The position numbers were made by a program, and so were the translations under genes. This document shows, in pieces, positions 54,932 through 64,000 of a stretch of 64,000 nt of DNA. Every line of letters starts with the position of its first letter. The first letter of the stretch is position 1. The notes beneath the pieces are model-generated. The model saw only the letters and a program-made list of their open reading frames with translations. It had not been told where the DNA came from and did not search any database. Source of the stretch: Gynuella sp. (GTDB lineage Bacteria > Pseudomonadota > Gammaproteobacteria > Pseudomonadales > Natronospirillaceae); the NCBI GenBank assembly GCA_028282465.1, contig JANQHX010000109.1, positions 1 to 64,000 of the forward strand, written 5' to 3'.

Positions 54932-57583
54932 ATGAAAAAACATAATTTATTAATGGCATCATTGATTGCGGTGCTTTCAATTTCAGCTTTCGCGGAGGAT
55001 GAGGTTACATCCGATACGGAAACGGAAGACGCAATGGTTTCTGCAGAGGATGAAGTCTCTGCGGAGGAAGAAGTCATTGCTTCGGAGGAAACAGAGGCTG
55101 AAACTGAAAGCAGTGAAGTCGAAGAGCTCGATGTAATTGGGTATTACATTCCTAATGAAAAGAAAGAAACTACTCAAATTTCTAATGTTCTAAGCTTTGA
55201 GCAAATGTCGAAATCTGGTGACAGCAACGCTGGTGACGCATTAGCTCGTGTGTCAGGTTTAAGTTTGGGCAGCAATAAAAAAATTATTGTTCGCGGATTA
55301 GATGATAGATACTCTCAAGCTCTCCTAGATGGTTCGATTTTACCCTCCCCAGAACCGAATAAACGTATAGCACCCTTAGATCTTTTTCCAACTAACTTTA
55401 TGGAAAGTATCCTGGTTCAAAAAACTTACTCACCACAGTTTCCTGGTGAGTATGCCGGCGGTTTAATCGAATTAAGATCTAAAACGTTACCTGACCTTCC
55501 ATTTTGGAGATTCGGAGGCTCCATAGGGTATACAGAAGGCACAACTTTTGAAGATGGCAAAACCTATGACGGCGGGTCTTATGATTGGACAGGCTTCGAT
55601 GATGGAACACGGGAGTTACCCGATACAATTCAAGGTTACATTGATGCTGGAAGAGAGATTGATGAGATAACCATTGTCGACACAGATGGCCTGACCCAAG
55701 AGCAATTAATTGAAGCAGGTAAATCCTTTAATAACAATTATTCAGTTAAGGAAGAACAAAACTTACCTAATGGAAGCATCTCCACTTCGTTTGGTAACCG
55801 TTGGGACGTAGGCCTTAACTCTTATGGCCTTGTAGGGTCAGTATCCTATAAAAATAGTACGAAGAATCAATCTGAAACCCGGGCTACCTATGCAGCAGCC
55901 GGCGAAGCAATTGAAGACTACGATTATGACTACACCACTAAAACTATAGAATTAAATGCTTTGGTTTCCGGTGGTATTGAATTGGGTTTTGATAACTCGA
56001 TCAAAGCCACCATGATGTACCTTAGAAACACCACAGATACTGCAGCGGTAAAGAATGGCGATATTCTAGGTGAAGGCTATGACAATATTGAAACCCGGCT
56101 GGAATGGGTAGAACGTTCACTATTTACTTCTCAATTAGAAGGCAAACATTACGTACCCATCACTGATACTTCTGAGTTTTCATGGCGAGCAAACTATGGT
56201 TTCGGTCAGCGTAACGCACCAGACTATAGAACCACACTCTTTGAAGACAGAGAGGGTGATGGCACTTTTGTCTTTGATAATGACTCTGGAGTCAACACCA
56301 GGGAATACAGCGAAATTGATGATGCCATTACCAACATCGGAACCAGGCTGGACATTCCTTTCTTAAGGTTTCAACAGGAAGGTCGTGCTTATGCAGGTTT
56401 AGACTTTTCCAGTACAGAAAGAACATCCGACACACGCCGCTTTACTTTCAATTGGGAAAATACCCTAAATCAAGCTGACTTTGATGAGCTGCCTCTGGAA
56501 GAAGTTTATACCTCAGAAAACATTGAAAATGGCGCAGTTCAACTTTTTGATGCCACTCAAGCAACAGATAACTACAAGGCTGATAAAACGATTACCGCTG
56601 GTTATTTTCAGATTGAAAGTCCCATATTATTTAATGTCAGCGCAACTGCGGGATTTAGGGTAGAAAGCACAGATATGAGTGTGTCTACATTTGATCTCGA
56701 TGACCCAGACAACAAAATTAAAAGCACTATTAACCAAACAGATCTTTTACCAGTGGTTACCGGAACCTGGCAAATCAATGACAGCATGCAGCTAAGGGGT
56801 GCATACAGTGAAACCTTAGCACGTCCTTCATTCCGAGAGTTGTCACCCAGCGCCTACTATGACATCGAATTTGGTGATCCGGTGCTAGGTAATGATGAGT
56901 TGGAAGTCTCTAATATCACGAATTATGACGCTCGTCTGGAGTGGTACGGCAATCAAGGGGACTCCTGGTCGATCGGCGGTTTTTACAAGCGTTTTGATAA
57001 TGCCATTGAAAGAACCGTATTGGTGAGTGCAGATAATGTTTTCACTTATACCAATATTAAGGCCGCAAACAATCTTGGCATTGAATTAGAGGGTTTTTAT
57101 TATTTGAGCTTCTTATCAGATCGACTGGCTAACTACTCATTAAGTGGCAACTTGACCTTTATTGATTCCACGGTGGAATTCACCGATGAGCAAAAGGGCC
57201 TACAGACTAATAATGAGCGTGCCATGCAAGGTCAATCCGATTGGTTGGCTAATCTTCAGTTTGCCTATGAAAACATTAATAAAGGCACTACTTTCGCTCT
57301 GTCCTATAACTATACCGGTGAACGCATCGCTACTGTAGGTACTGATGGATTAGAAGACATCATTGATGAGGCTCATGGTAGCGTTGACCTGTCTTATAAG
57401 TCGAATATTCCCGGTTGGACTGGCTATCAATGGGGTTTCAAAGCATCGAACATATTGGGTGGTGAAAGGAAATTCACTCAAGATGGTAATGTAACCCGCC
57501 AGTATGATGAGCCAATTGGATTCTCAATCTCCTTCACCCGAGCCTGGGAAGACGTACCAGTTGACATCTATGCTGATGAATAA
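54932..57583 (+). CDS. TonB-dependent outer-membrane receptor
   Basis: 883 residues from ATG 54932 (AGAGG site). Signal peptide (about 1-21, ISAFA), then about 45 very acidic residues, a likely TonB box around VEELDVIGYY, a plug domain (SGDSNAGDALARVSGLSLGS, IIVRGLDDRYSQALLDGSIL, SPQFPGEYAGGLIELRSKTL) and a 22-strand barrel to the end (QLRGAYSETLARPSFRELSP is typical). Transports a substrate too large or scarce for porins, powered by TonB. The start at GTG 54893 lies in the terminator and is rejected. Substrate unknown; the PstS-like neighbour hints at a phosphorus compound. Confidence 0.93.
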   Translation: MKKHNLLMASLIAVLSISAFAEDEVTSDTETEDAMVSAEDEVSAEEEVIASEETEAETESSEVEELDVIGYYIPNEKKETTQISNVLSFEQMSKSGDSNAGDALARVSGLSLGSNKKIIVRGLDDRYSQALLDGSILPSPEPNKRIAPLDLFPTNFMESILVQKTYSPQFPGEYAGGLIELRSKTLPDLPFWRFGGSIGYTEGTTFEDGKTYDGGSYDWTGFDDGTRELPDTIQGYIDAGREIDEITIVDTDGLTQEQLIEAGKSFNNNYSVKEEQNLPNGSISTSFGNRWDVGLNSYGLVGSVSYKNSTKNQSETRATYAAAGEAIEDYDYDYTTKTIELNALVSGGIELGFDNSIKATMMYLRNTTDTAAVKNGDILGEGYDNIETRLEWVERSLFTSQLEGKHYVPITDTSEFSWRANYGFGQRNAPDYRTTLFEDREGDGTFVFDNDSGVNTREYSEIDDAITNIGTRLDIPFLRFQQEGRAYAGLDFSSTERTSDTRRFTFNWENTLNQADFDELPLEEVYTSENIENGAVQLFDATQATDNYKADKTITAGYFQIESPILFNVSATAGFRVESTDMSVSTFDLDDPDNKIKSTINQTDLLPVVTGTWQINDSMQLRGAYSETLARPSFRELSPSAYYDIEFGDPVLGNDELEVSNITNYDARLEWYGNQGDSWSIGGFYKRFDNAIERTVLVSADNVFTYTNIKAANNLGIELEGFYYLSFLSDRLANYSLSGNLTFIDSTVEFTDEQKGLQTNNERAMQGQSDWLANLQFAYENINKGTTFALSYNYTGERIATVGTDGLEDIIDEAHGSVDLSYKSNIPGWTGYQWGFKASNILGGERKFTQDGNVTRQYDEPIGFSISFTRAWEDVPVDIYADE

Positions 57584-57602
57584 ACCCAGCTAGTCTTTAA
57601 TT

Positions 57603-57630
57603 AAGAAAGCCCAGATTATTGGGCTTTCTT
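57603..57630. terminator. Bidirectional intrinsic terminator after the receptor gene
   Basis: AAGAAAGCCCA (57603-57613) pairs with TGGGCTTTCTT (57620-57630) around a GATTAT loop, 20 bases after the receptor stop codon. Confidence 0.85.
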
Positions 57631-57739
57631 ATCAACGTCACCTTCCTAATGCCAATATATCCCACTAGTCGTACCTTGATTCACTTGGTATAGTTAATCT
57701 CACAAAAACACATAAATCGGTTTCTAAGTGATTCCTCAA

Positions 57740-57889
57740 TATAATCATTCACAACTAGCCAGTTCTCGATGGCGTCAGCAGGGTGCAGATACCCTGGGCT
57801 AGCTCCCACCTAATATTTCAAGTTTCCGCACCCTGCCCCTTCGTATTACATCATCTTTTTAAAACAATTAGATTTAGGAACAGGACAAA
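57740..57889 (+). promoter_or_regulatory. Structured leader of the trp operon
   Basis: A TATAAT at 57740-57745 is the best -10 box in the gap 57631-57889; no good -35 is seen. The following leader has competing pairings: GCAGGGTGC (57778-57786) with GCACCCTGC (57828-57836), a local GGGT-gcagat-ACCC hairpin inside the first arm, and CTAGCC (about 57754-57759) with GGCTAG (about 57797-57802). A 14-residue reading frame at 57769-57813 has no Trp codons, so a classical Trp-codon attenuator is not evident. Regulation by another mechanism is inferred. Confidence 0.5.
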
Positions 57890-59374
57890 ATGACTCCCGA
57901 GAGTTTTCAACAATATGCTGATAAGGGTTATAACCGCATCCCTCTCAGCCTTGAGGTTTTGGCTGACCTCGACACGCCGTTAAGCACTTACTTAAAGCTG
58001 GCCAAGGGAAAATACAGCTATTTATTGGAATCTGTACAGGGTGGCGACCAATGGGGCCGCTATTCCATGATTGGCTTACCTGCTAGAACTATTCTTCGCA
58101 TAAATGGTTATGTAGCCACCATTCTTAAGGATGGAGAAGTTATTGAGGAAAGAACCGTTGATGACCCGCTAGCCTTTGTGGAGGAATTTCAAAGTCGCTA
58201 TAAAGCTTTGGAATTACCCGACTTACCTAGATTTCATGGTGGTTTAGTGGGCTACTTTGGTTACGATACCATTAGATATATTGAGCCAAAACTAGAAGAG
58301 TCTTGCCCTCCAGATGAAATTGGCACACCAGATATTCTGTTTATGGTTTCCGATGAGGTGGTCGTATTCGACAATGTCTCCGGCAAAATCACCTTTATTA
58401 TTTTAGCCAACCCTGACACTGAAAACGCGTTTGACATTGCAACCCGTCGACTGAAACAGCTGGCTCATGATTTGATCGTTTCACCATTAGAGGACGATAC
58501 CAATGACCAGCACCTTAGGCAGGTGTCAGAAAAAGATTTTCATTCAAGGTTTGGTGAAGAAGAATTCAAATTGGCTGTTAGCGATATCAAAGACTATGTC
58601 ATGGCTGGCGATATCATGCAGTGTGTCATTTCTCAGCGCATGTCTGTTGAATTCGATGAAAGTCCCCTGACCTTGTATCGCGCCCTGCGCATCCTTAACC
58701 CGTCCCCTTATATGTATTTTATGGATCTGGACGATTTTCATATTGCTGGCGCTTCACCTGAAATTCTTGCGCGATTGGAAGGAGATGAGGTGACGGTTCG
58801 GCCTATTGCGGGTACAAGATTCCGAGGCCAGGATGAAGCACATGATTTGGCAATGGAGAAAGAACTATTAGCTGACCCAAAAGAAATTGCTGAACATTTG
58901 ATGTTGATCGACTTAGGCCGAAACGATGCTGGGAGAGTATCTGAAATTGGTTCGGTAAAAGTAACGGATCAAATGGTTATCGAGCGGTATTCCCACGTCA
59001 TGCACATTGTGTCCAATGTAAAAGGGAAATTACTGCCCGAAAAAACCGCTATTGATGTAATTCGCGCGACACACCCGGCCGGCACTTTAAGTGGTGCACC
59101 TAAAATACGAGCCATGGAAATCATTGATGAATTCGAGCCTGTTAAACGGGGAGTTTATGGCGGCGCTGTGGGTTACCTTGGCTGGAACGGCAACATGGAT
59201 ATGGCAATTGCAATACGTACTGCTGTGATTAAAGACGGAAAACTCAATGTTCAGGCTGGTGCTGGTGTGGTGGCCGATTCCGTTCCGAAATTGGAATGGA
59301 AAGAGACAATGAATAAAGCACGAGCAGTAATGAAAGCAACAGAAATGGCCGCCAATGGCCTGAAGCTGTCTTAA
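57890..59374 (+). CDS. trpE: Anthranilate synthase component I
   Basis: Makes anthranilate from chorismate with ammonia from TrpG; first step of tryptophan synthesis. 494 residues: N-terminal Trp-binding region with FLLES-like [19 protein letters not shown], and the chorismate-binding domain ([82 protein letters not shown]). The LLES motif suggests feedback inhibition by Trp. In Pseudomonas gph and rpe precede trpE; here a TonB receptor does. Confidence 0.97.
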   Translation: MTPESFQQYADKGYNRIPLSLEVLADLDTPLSTYLKLAKGKYSYLLESVQGGDQWGRYSMIGLPARTILRINGYVATILKDGEVIEERTVDDPLAFVEEFQSRYKALELPDLPRFHGGLVGYFGYDTIRYIEPKLEESCPPDEIGTPDILFMVSDEVVVFDNVSGKITFIILANPDTENAFDIATRRLKQLAHDLIVSPLEDDTNDQHLRQVSEKDFHSRFGEEEFKLAVSDIKDYVMAGDIMQCVISQRMSVEFDESPLTLYRALRILNPSPYMYFMDLDDFHIAGASPEILARLEGDEVTVRPIAGTRFRGQDEAHDLAMEKELLADPKEIAEHLMLIDLGRNDAGRVSEIGSVKVTDQMVIERYSHVMHIVSNVKGKLLPEKTAIDVIRATHPAGTLSGAPKIRAMEIIDEFEPVKRGVYGGAVGYLGWNGNMDMAIAIRTAVIKDGKLNVQAGAGVVADSVPKLEWKETMNKARAVMKATEMAANGLKLS

Positions 59375-59386
59375 GGAGACTTAGCC

Positions 59387-59965
59387 ATGTTAGTAATGAT
59401 CGACAACTACGACTCCTTTACCTACAACATTGTGCAGTATTTGGGTGAATTGGGTTCAGACGTAAAAGTGTTTCGTAACGACCAAATAACCGTTCAAGAA
59501 ATTCAAGCCCTTGAACCCGAGAAACTGATGGTTTCACCTGGACCCTGCACCCCCAATGAAGCAGGCATATCTATGGCAGCCATCGAACATTTTGCCGGAA
59601 AGATTCCTGTAATGGGTATTTGCCTAGGACATCAAAGCATTGGGCAGGTTTATGGCAGTAACATTATTCGTGCGAAACAGGTGATGCACGGAAAAACCTC
59701 CAGAATGCATCATCACGATGCTGGAGTGTTTGCAGGATTACCTCAGGCTTATGAAGCTACTCGATACCACTCATTGGTTATCGAAAAAGACAGCCTTCCA
59801 GACTGCTTAGAAATTACTGCCTGGACTGAAAATGAAGACGGTTCCTTCGAGGAAATTATGGGGGTTCGACACAAAACACTGGATGTTGAAGGGGTTCAAT
59901 TTCACCCAGAGTCCATCATGACTGAATATGGTCATGAATTACTCGCCAATTTCCTGAAAAGATAG
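59387..59965 (+). CDS. trpG: Anthranilate synthase component II (glutamine amidotransferase)
   Basis: Supplies ammonia from glutamine to TrpE; the same subunit often serves p-aminobenzoate synthase. 192 residues, class I amidotransferase with nucleophile C79 ([10 protein letters not shown]) and His/Glu in VQFHPESIM near 172-176; [20 protein letters not shown] at the start. AAGGAG precedes the ATG, 12 bases after trpE. Confidence 0.96.
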   Translation: MLVMIDNYDSFTYNIVQYLGELGSDVKVFRNDQITVQEIQALEPEKLMVSPGPCTPNEAGISMAAIEHFAGKIPVMGICLGHQSIGQVYGSNIIRAKQVMHGKTSRMHHHDAGVFAGLPQAYEATRYHSLVIEKDSLPDCLEITAWTENEDGSFEEIMGVRHKTLDVEGVQFHPESIMTEYGHELLANFLKR

Positions 59966-59974
59966 CCGGAATAA

Positions 59975-60006
59975 GACCCCGATTTTTGGCAAGCCGCCTC
60001 GGGGTC
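59975..60006 (+). terminator. Hairpin between trpG and trpD
   Basis: GACCCCGA (59975-59982) pairs with TCGGGGTC (59999-60006) around 16 bases. Only GTTACTATT follows, not a T-run, so it may be an mRNA-stability or partial-termination element within the trp operon. Confidence 0.45.
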
Positions 60007-60053
60007 GTTACTATTAGCTCAATAAATTAAATCCCACATCAAGGATAGAGATT

Positions 60054-61082
60054 ATGAACATTCAAGAGGCACTGGCCCAGGTTGTGGCGCGTCAGGATCT
60101 GTCTAGAGAAGAGATGTCAGATGTTATGAGACAGATTATGACGGGAGAATGCACGCCTGCGCAGATTGGCGGCTTCTTGATTGGATTGCGGATGAAAGGT
60201 GAAACGGTTGACGAAATCACCGCTGCGGTTTCAGTCATGCGAGAACTGTCAACTAAGGTAGATTATAGCCATCCAAATATGGTCGACACCTGTGGCACTG
60301 GTGGTGATGGTTCAAACCTTTTTAATTGTTCGACCGCATCTTCCTTTGTGGTCGCGGCTGCGGGCGCTAAGGTTGCAAAGCATGGCAATCGTTCTGCATC
60401 TTCCAGTTCAGGCAGTGCAGATGTTTTAGAAGCTGCCGGTGTAAAACTCGGCATTACACCTGAACAAGTCATGAAATGTGTTGAAGAAGTAGGCATAGGA
60501 TTTATGTTTGCTCAGTCTCACCACAGTGCTATGAAGTATGCCATTGGCCCTCGAAAGGAAATGAAAACTCGTACCATTTTTAATATTCTAGGGCCTATGA
60601 CCAACCCTGCTGGCGCCAAGAAACAAGTCATTGGTGTGTTTAGTTCTGAAGTTCAGAAACAAATGGCAGAGGTTCTGAAAAATCTGGGCTCTGAACATGT
60701 TCTGGTCATTCACTCCGACGACAAATTAGACGAAATATCCATTGCTGCACCCACCTCAGTAGTTGAATTAAAAAATACTGAGATCAAAGAATATCAAATT
60801 AAACCAGAAGACTTTGGTATCACTACCCAGTCACTAGATGGCCTACAAGTGAGTACTGCCGAAGAAAGCTTGGCGTTAATTAAAGCTGCTCTAGGAAATG
60901 AGAGTTCAGAAGCGGCTGATAAAGCTAGGGATATTATTGCGTTGAATGCGGGCGCGGCAATTTATGCTTCTGACATCACATCATCCCTAGCTGATGGTGT
61001 AACCATGGCTCAAGATTTAATTTCTACCGGCCAAGCAAAAGAAAAATTAGAAACACTGGTTACTTTTACTTCCGTATTTTAA
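60054..61082 (+). CDS. trpD: Anthranilate phosphoribosyltransferase
   Basis: Joins anthranilate and PRPP to phosphoribosyl-anthranilate. 342 residues, nucleoside phosphorylase III-like fold: glycine-rich PRPP loop [34 protein letters not shown], the [19 protein letters not shown] segment and [14 protein letters not shown]. Preceded by AAGGA. Typical of the unfused TrpD of Pseudomonas-like bacteria. Confidence 0.97.
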   Translation: MNIQEALAQVVARQDLSREEMSDVMRQIMTGECTPAQIGGFLIGLRMKGETVDEITAAVSVMRELSTKVDYSHPNMVDTCGTGGDGSNLFNCSTASSFVVAAAGAKVAKHGNRSASSSSGSADVLEAAGVKLGITPEQVMKCVEEVGIGFMFAQSHHSAMKYAIGPRKEMKTRTIFNILGPMTNPAGAKKQVIGVFSSEVQKQMAEVLKNLGSEHVLVIHSDDKLDEISIAAPTSVVELKNTEIKEYQIKPEDFGITTQSLDGLQVSTAEESLALIKAALGNESSEAADKARDIIALNAGAAIYASDITSSLADGVTMAQDLISTGQAKEKLETLVTFTSVF

Positions 61083-61093
61083 GACAGCTCCTA

Positions 61094-61903
61094 ATGAAAC
61101 AAACACCCGACACTACCCCAACGATATTAAAAAAAATCATAGCTCGTAAGTTTGAAGAGGTAACAGAACGTTCTTCAAAAGTATCGATAGACGATTTGAA
61201 AGCTAAGTTAAAAAGCGCAGATGCTCCTCGCGGCTTTGTTACTTCGATGGAATCTAAAATTGCAGCGAACCAATCAGCTGTAATTTCTGAAATAAAAAAG
61301 GCATCCCCTTCCAAGGGAGTACTCAGAGAGAACTTTATACCTGCTGAAATTGCTCAGAGTTATGAAGCCGCTGGCGCTGCATGTTTATCTGTTCTTACTG
61401 ATGCAGATTTTTTCCAAGGGCATGAAGAATACTTAATGGCTGCAAGAGAAGCTTGTTCATTACCTGTGATCAGAAAAGACTTTATTGTAGAGCCGTATCA
61501 AGTTTACGAGGCCCGCGCCATTAATGCAGACTGTATTTTATTGATTGCTGCATGCCTTGAAGATCAACAAATGGCGGATTTAAATGGTCTAGCACAAGAG
61601 CTAGGGATGGATGTACTCATTGAAGTCCATGACGAAGACGAGTTACACCGATCGCTGCCTTTAGGTAACAAATTGGTCGGCATCAATAATCGTAACCTAC
61701 ACACCTTTGATGTAACACTGGACACCACGTATAAAATGCTAGATCAAATTGGTAGCGACAGAATAGTTGTAACCGAGAGTGGCATACTGAATAAAGAAGA
61801 TGTAATCGCCATGAAACAAAAAAACGTTCACAGCTTTTTGGTTGGCGAAGCTTTTATGCGAGCGGTAGATCCGGGTGAACGTTTAAAAGAGTTATTTTTT
61901 TAG
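61094..61903 (+). CDS. trpC: Indole-3-glycerol phosphate synthase
   Basis: Closes the indole ring from CdRP to indole-3-glycerol phosphate. 269 residues, TIM barrel: catalytic segments [73 protein letters not shown] and VTESGI. It is the monofunctional form, without a fused TrpF. trpF, trpB and trpA are not here. It starts 11 bases after trpD. Confidence 0.96.
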   Translation: MKQTPDTTPTILKKIIARKFEEVTERSSKVSIDDLKAKLKSADAPRGFVTSMESKIAANQSAVISEIKKASPSKGVLRENFIPAEIAQSYEAAGAACLSVLTDADFFQGHEEYLMAAREACSLPVIRKDFIVEPYQVYEARAINADCILLIAACLEDQQMADLNGLAQELGMDVLIEVHDEDELHRSLPLGNKLVGINNRNLHTFDVTLDTTYKMLDQIGSDRIVVTESGILNKEDVIAMKQKNVHSFLVGEAFMRAVDPGERLKELFF

Positions 61904-61915
61904 CAGGGAGAAAAT

Positions 61916-62101
61916 ATGGAAATACCAGCACTAGTTAAAATTTTATTTTTCCTGTTTATCGCGCTTGCCGGATTGGTTTTTTTTGCAGAGAAAAACCCCG
62001 TGCATTTGAGTCCAGAACGCCAGGCAATGGTCGGAAAAATAATTATGGTGTTAATTGGGGTGGGGCTAATTGCTGCTTTCGTTCGAACTTGCACTGGCTA
62101 G
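61916..62101 (+). CDS. Small two-helix membrane protein
   Basis: 61 residues: two hydrophobic helices (about 6-24 and 41-57) around a polar loop (EKNPVHLSPERQAMVGK), ending RTCTG. AGGGAG precedes the ATG, 12 bases after trpC, and the terminator follows at once, so it is the last gene of the trp transcript. Family not recognised; the position between trpC and crp is otherwise empty in Pseudomonas. Confidence 0.75.
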   Translation: MEIPALVKILFFLFIALAGLVFFAEKNPVHLSPERQAMVGKIIMVLIGVGLIAAFVRTCTG

Positions 62102-62117
62102 CTTAGTTTGAAGGCAT

Positions 62118-62146
62118 AAAAAAACCGGGTAAAACCCGGTTTTTTT
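62118..62146. terminator. Bidirectional intrinsic terminator, trp operon and crp
   Basis: ACCGGGT (62124-62130) and ACCCGGT (62134-62140) form a stem with loop AAA, flanked by a run of A on the left and TTTTTT on the right. It ends the trp operon and the convergent crp gene. Confidence 0.9.
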
Positions 62147-62187
62147 ATAGGAGAGAATATGGCGACGGTAAGTAAATGCTAGCTAGC

Positions 62188-62826
62188 CTAACGAGTTCCG
62201 TAAACCACCATGGTTTTACCCTTAACGGAAACCAATCCTTGTTCTTCTAGGGTTTTCAGTACTCTACCCACCATTTCACGGGAACAACCCACAATGCGTC
62301 CAATTTCTTGTCGGGTAATTTTAATCTGCATGCCGTCTGGGTGAGTCATCGCATCTGGCTGCTTGCACAAGTCTAGAAGTGTACGAGCCACTCGACCAGT
62401 CACATCCAGAAATGCTAAGTCACCTACTTTACGGGTAGTGTTACGTAGACGAGTAGCCATTTGTTCCCCAATAAAGTAGAGAATCGTTGGGTCGTCTTTA
62501 GCAATTTCACGGAACTTGGTGTAGCTGATTTCTGCGACTTCACACTCAACTTTGGTTTTAACCCAAGCGGAGCGTTGTTCCATATTATCGAACAGCCCCA
62601 TCTCACCAAAGAAATCACCAGCATTGAGGTATGCCATTATCATTTCGCGGCCATCATCGTCTTCAATGACAACTGAAACAGTACCTTTAATGATGTAGTA
62701 CAAAGAGTCGCTTTTATCGCCTGCATATATCAAAGTAGTTTTTGCAGGATAGCGACGACGGTGACATTGAGATAAGAAATAATCTAAATGATTACTCTCA
62801 ATCTGTTGTTTTACATAGTTATTCAT
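62188..62826 (-). CDS. crp: cAMP receptor protein Crp/Vfr
   Basis: Global cAMP-responsive transcription activator. 212 residues, very close to E. coli CRP and Pseudomonas Vfr: cAMP pocket [10 protein letters not shown] with EQRSAWV (Arg-Ser pair), the hinge helix, and the HTH ([20 protein letters not shown]) ending [10 protein letters not shown]. The location next to trpC and opposite an OsmC-like gene matches vfr in Pseudomonas. Confidence 0.96.
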   Translation of the reverse strand: MNNYVKQQIESNHLDYFLSQCHRRRYPAKTTLIYAGDKSDSLYYIIKGTVSVVIEDDDGREMIMAYLNAGDFFGEMGLFDNMEQRSAWVKTKVECEVAEISYTKFREIAKDDPTILYFIGEQMATRLRNTTRKVGDLAFLDVTGRVARTLLDLCKQPDAMTHPDGMQIKITRQEIGRIVGCSREMVGRVLKTLEEQGLVSVKGKTMVVYGTR

Positions 62827-63029
62827 AGGTAGGCCGATAACTCTTTTTACGTCTGAAAATCATTATGAACCGGTTTCCCTGCCAATTCTATGGCTTAAGC
62901 TCAGTAGTATGATCTCGTTCGTATTTTTATACTTTTTCGTTATGATTCAATACCGAATCTTTAAAAATACAATATATACCCCCAACTGTAGCAATCAAGT
63001 AAATATTGCTCGAAGTAAGGAATTAAATC

Positions 63030-63449
63030 ATGAAAGCAGAAATAAAGTGGTCTGGAGAAGCCAAATTCGTTGCACATTCTGGCTCAGGCCATGAAATCAC
63101 AATGGATGGCCCACCTGATCATGGGGGACAAAACCAAGGCCCGCGTCCAATGGAAATGGTTTTGATGGGTTTAGGTGGATGCTCATCTTTTGATGTTATG
63201 AGCATCTTAAAAAAATCTAGACAAAACATTACAAATGTTAACTGTCAGCTTGAAGCAAAACGCGCGGATGAGGTGCCTTCGGTATTTACTGACATTCATT
63301 TACATTTTGTGGTTTCCGGGCACAATCTCAAAGAGGCTCATGTTAAAAGGGCCGTTGAGTTATCAGCAGATAAATACTGTTCGGCTAGCATTATGCTGGT
63401 AAAGGGTGGTGTCAATATCACTCATGATTATGAAATCATCGAGTTATAG
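63030..63449 (+). CDS. OsmC-family protein (YhfA-like)
   Basis: 139 residues, OsmC/Ohr fold with the two redox cysteines C51 (LGGCSSFDVMS) and C117 (SADKYCSASIML), the YhfA subgroup. Expected to reduce organic hydroperoxides or act as a thiol protein; substrate unproven. Divergent from crp, the same arrangement as in E. coli (yhfA by crp) and Pseudomonas. AAGTAAGGAA precedes the ATG. Confidence 0.92.
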   Translation: MKAEIKWSGEAKFVAHSGSGHEITMDGPPDHGGQNQGPRPMEMVLMGLGGCSSFDVMSILKKSRQNITNVNCQLEAKRADEVPSVFTDIHLHFVVSGHNLKEAHVKRAVELSADKYCSASIMLVKGGVNITHDYEIIEL

Positions 63450-63478
63450 TTTTTAATTTTCTATACCTAGCCAAACTA

Positions 63479-64000
63479 TTATTGCTGCTCTTGCTTCAGA
63501 TTAGTCACCCAATTTGTTCCATAACCTATCCTTGGTTGACTAGGTATTAATTGAGAAAGTACTAAAGAACAAAACGCAAGAGCAGCTCCTAAATAGAAAA
63601 CAGAGGCTGGAGATATCAACCAAACTAATCCGAGTACTACGGGTAAAAATACCGCAGCAATATGATTGATTGTGAAACTCACACCTGCTGTTGAAGCAAT
63701 GTCTCTTTCGTCAGCAATTTTTTGGAAGTAAGTTTTAATCGCTATCGCCATTGCAAAAAACAAATGATCAACCACATACAAAGCTGCCGCTACATATCCA
63801 TTTTCTACCAAGGCATAACCCACAAACACTACGACCAAACCTAAATATTCGATTGTGAGCGCATTGCGTTCACCGATTCGACTTATCAGTCGTCCTATTG
63901 ATGGCGCAAATAGCAAATTAAAAAAGTGATTAATTAAATAAAGCAAAGCGATTTGACTGACAGAGTAGCCAAACTTTTCCACCATTAGGAAACCTGCAAA
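63479..64000 (-). CDS. MFS transporter, C-terminal part (runs off window)
   Basis: About 174 residues visible, reading frame open to the window edge, so the N-terminal half lies beyond 64000. Five or six hydrophobic helices remain (LALLYLINHFFNLLFAPSIG-like, YLGLVVVFVGYALVENGYVA, VSFTINHIAAVFLPVVLGLV) with the MFS loop GRLISRIGERNAL. The substrate cannot be judged. It converges on the OsmC-like gene, 29 bases away. Confidence 0.8.
   Translation of the reverse strand, partial: FAGFLMVEKFGYSVSQIALLYLINHFFNLLFAPSIGRLISRIGERNALTIEYLGLVVVFVGYALVENGYVAAALYVVDHLFFAMAIAIKTYFQKIADERDIASTAGVSFTINHIAAVFLPVVLGLVWLISPASVFYLGAALAFCSLVLSQLIPSQPRIGYGTNWVTNLKQEQQ

Noticed and set aside
57769-57813. Trp attenuator leader peptide
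   Set aside because: The 14-codon frame contains no Trp codons, so it does not support classical ribosome-stalling attenuation.

Overview
The window is chromosomal DNA from a gammaproteobacterium with moderate-to-low GC. It is probably marine or free-living and relates to the Pseudomonas/Oceanospirillales/Kangiella side of the class, although the sequence alone does not fix the order. The evidence is gene order: NIF3-degS(algW)-hisD-hisG-murA-ibaG-mlaC, then yrbG-kdsD-lptC-lptA-lptB-rpoN-hpf-ptsN-rapZ-npr-mgtE, and trpE-trpG-trpD-trpC-crp/vfr-osmC. No tRNA, rRNA, CRISPR array, prophage or intact transposase was seen.

Layout. Positions 1-911 hold the 3' part of valS, which cannot be followed upstream. 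Positions 1039-17205 are a conserved core block: a minus-strand murA/his/mla arm facing a plus-strand lipopolysaccharide-transport, sigma-54 and nitrogen-PTS arm. Several genes usual in this block are missing (hisC, mlaF/E/D/B, kdsC). Positions 17206-34829 hold mixed housekeeping and accessory genes: an orphan binding protein coupled to an ElaA acetyltransferase, glpK, ddl, galM, an SrmB-type helicase, a GH26-like protein, an orphan response regulator, rlmF, an Imm22-like protein, mtfA, trhP, and a PA2778/PA2779-like module with a lipase-like hydrolase. Positions 34830-42768 hold small metabolic genes (CBM48 protein, ribE, DinB, VOC, LysE, PhzF, a MocR regulator, rarD, a DUF1338 protein).

Positions 42769-57630 are the most accessory part. 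A 276-bp IS5-like miniature inverted-repeat element sits just upstream of two tandem paralogous secreted ankyrin-repeat proteins. After an acyltransferase comes a PstS-like binding protein, divergent from a complete TonB2-type energising operon: DUF3450, TtpC-like ExbB, ExbB, ExbD, TonB and a TPR protein. A predicted beta-helix surface lipoprotein and a large TonB-dependent receptor follow in the same direction. A PhoB-box-like sequence lies in the divergent region, and a perfect hairpin covers the Shine-Dalgarno of the lipoprotein gene. I infer a dedicated, possibly phosphate-responsive, outer-membrane uptake system; its substrate is unknown.

Positions 57631-62146 are the trp operon (trpE, G, D, C plus a small membrane protein). 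It has a structured leader without a Trp-rich leader peptide. Beyond it are crp/vfr, a divergent OsmC-like gene, and the 3' part of an MFS transporter running off the window.
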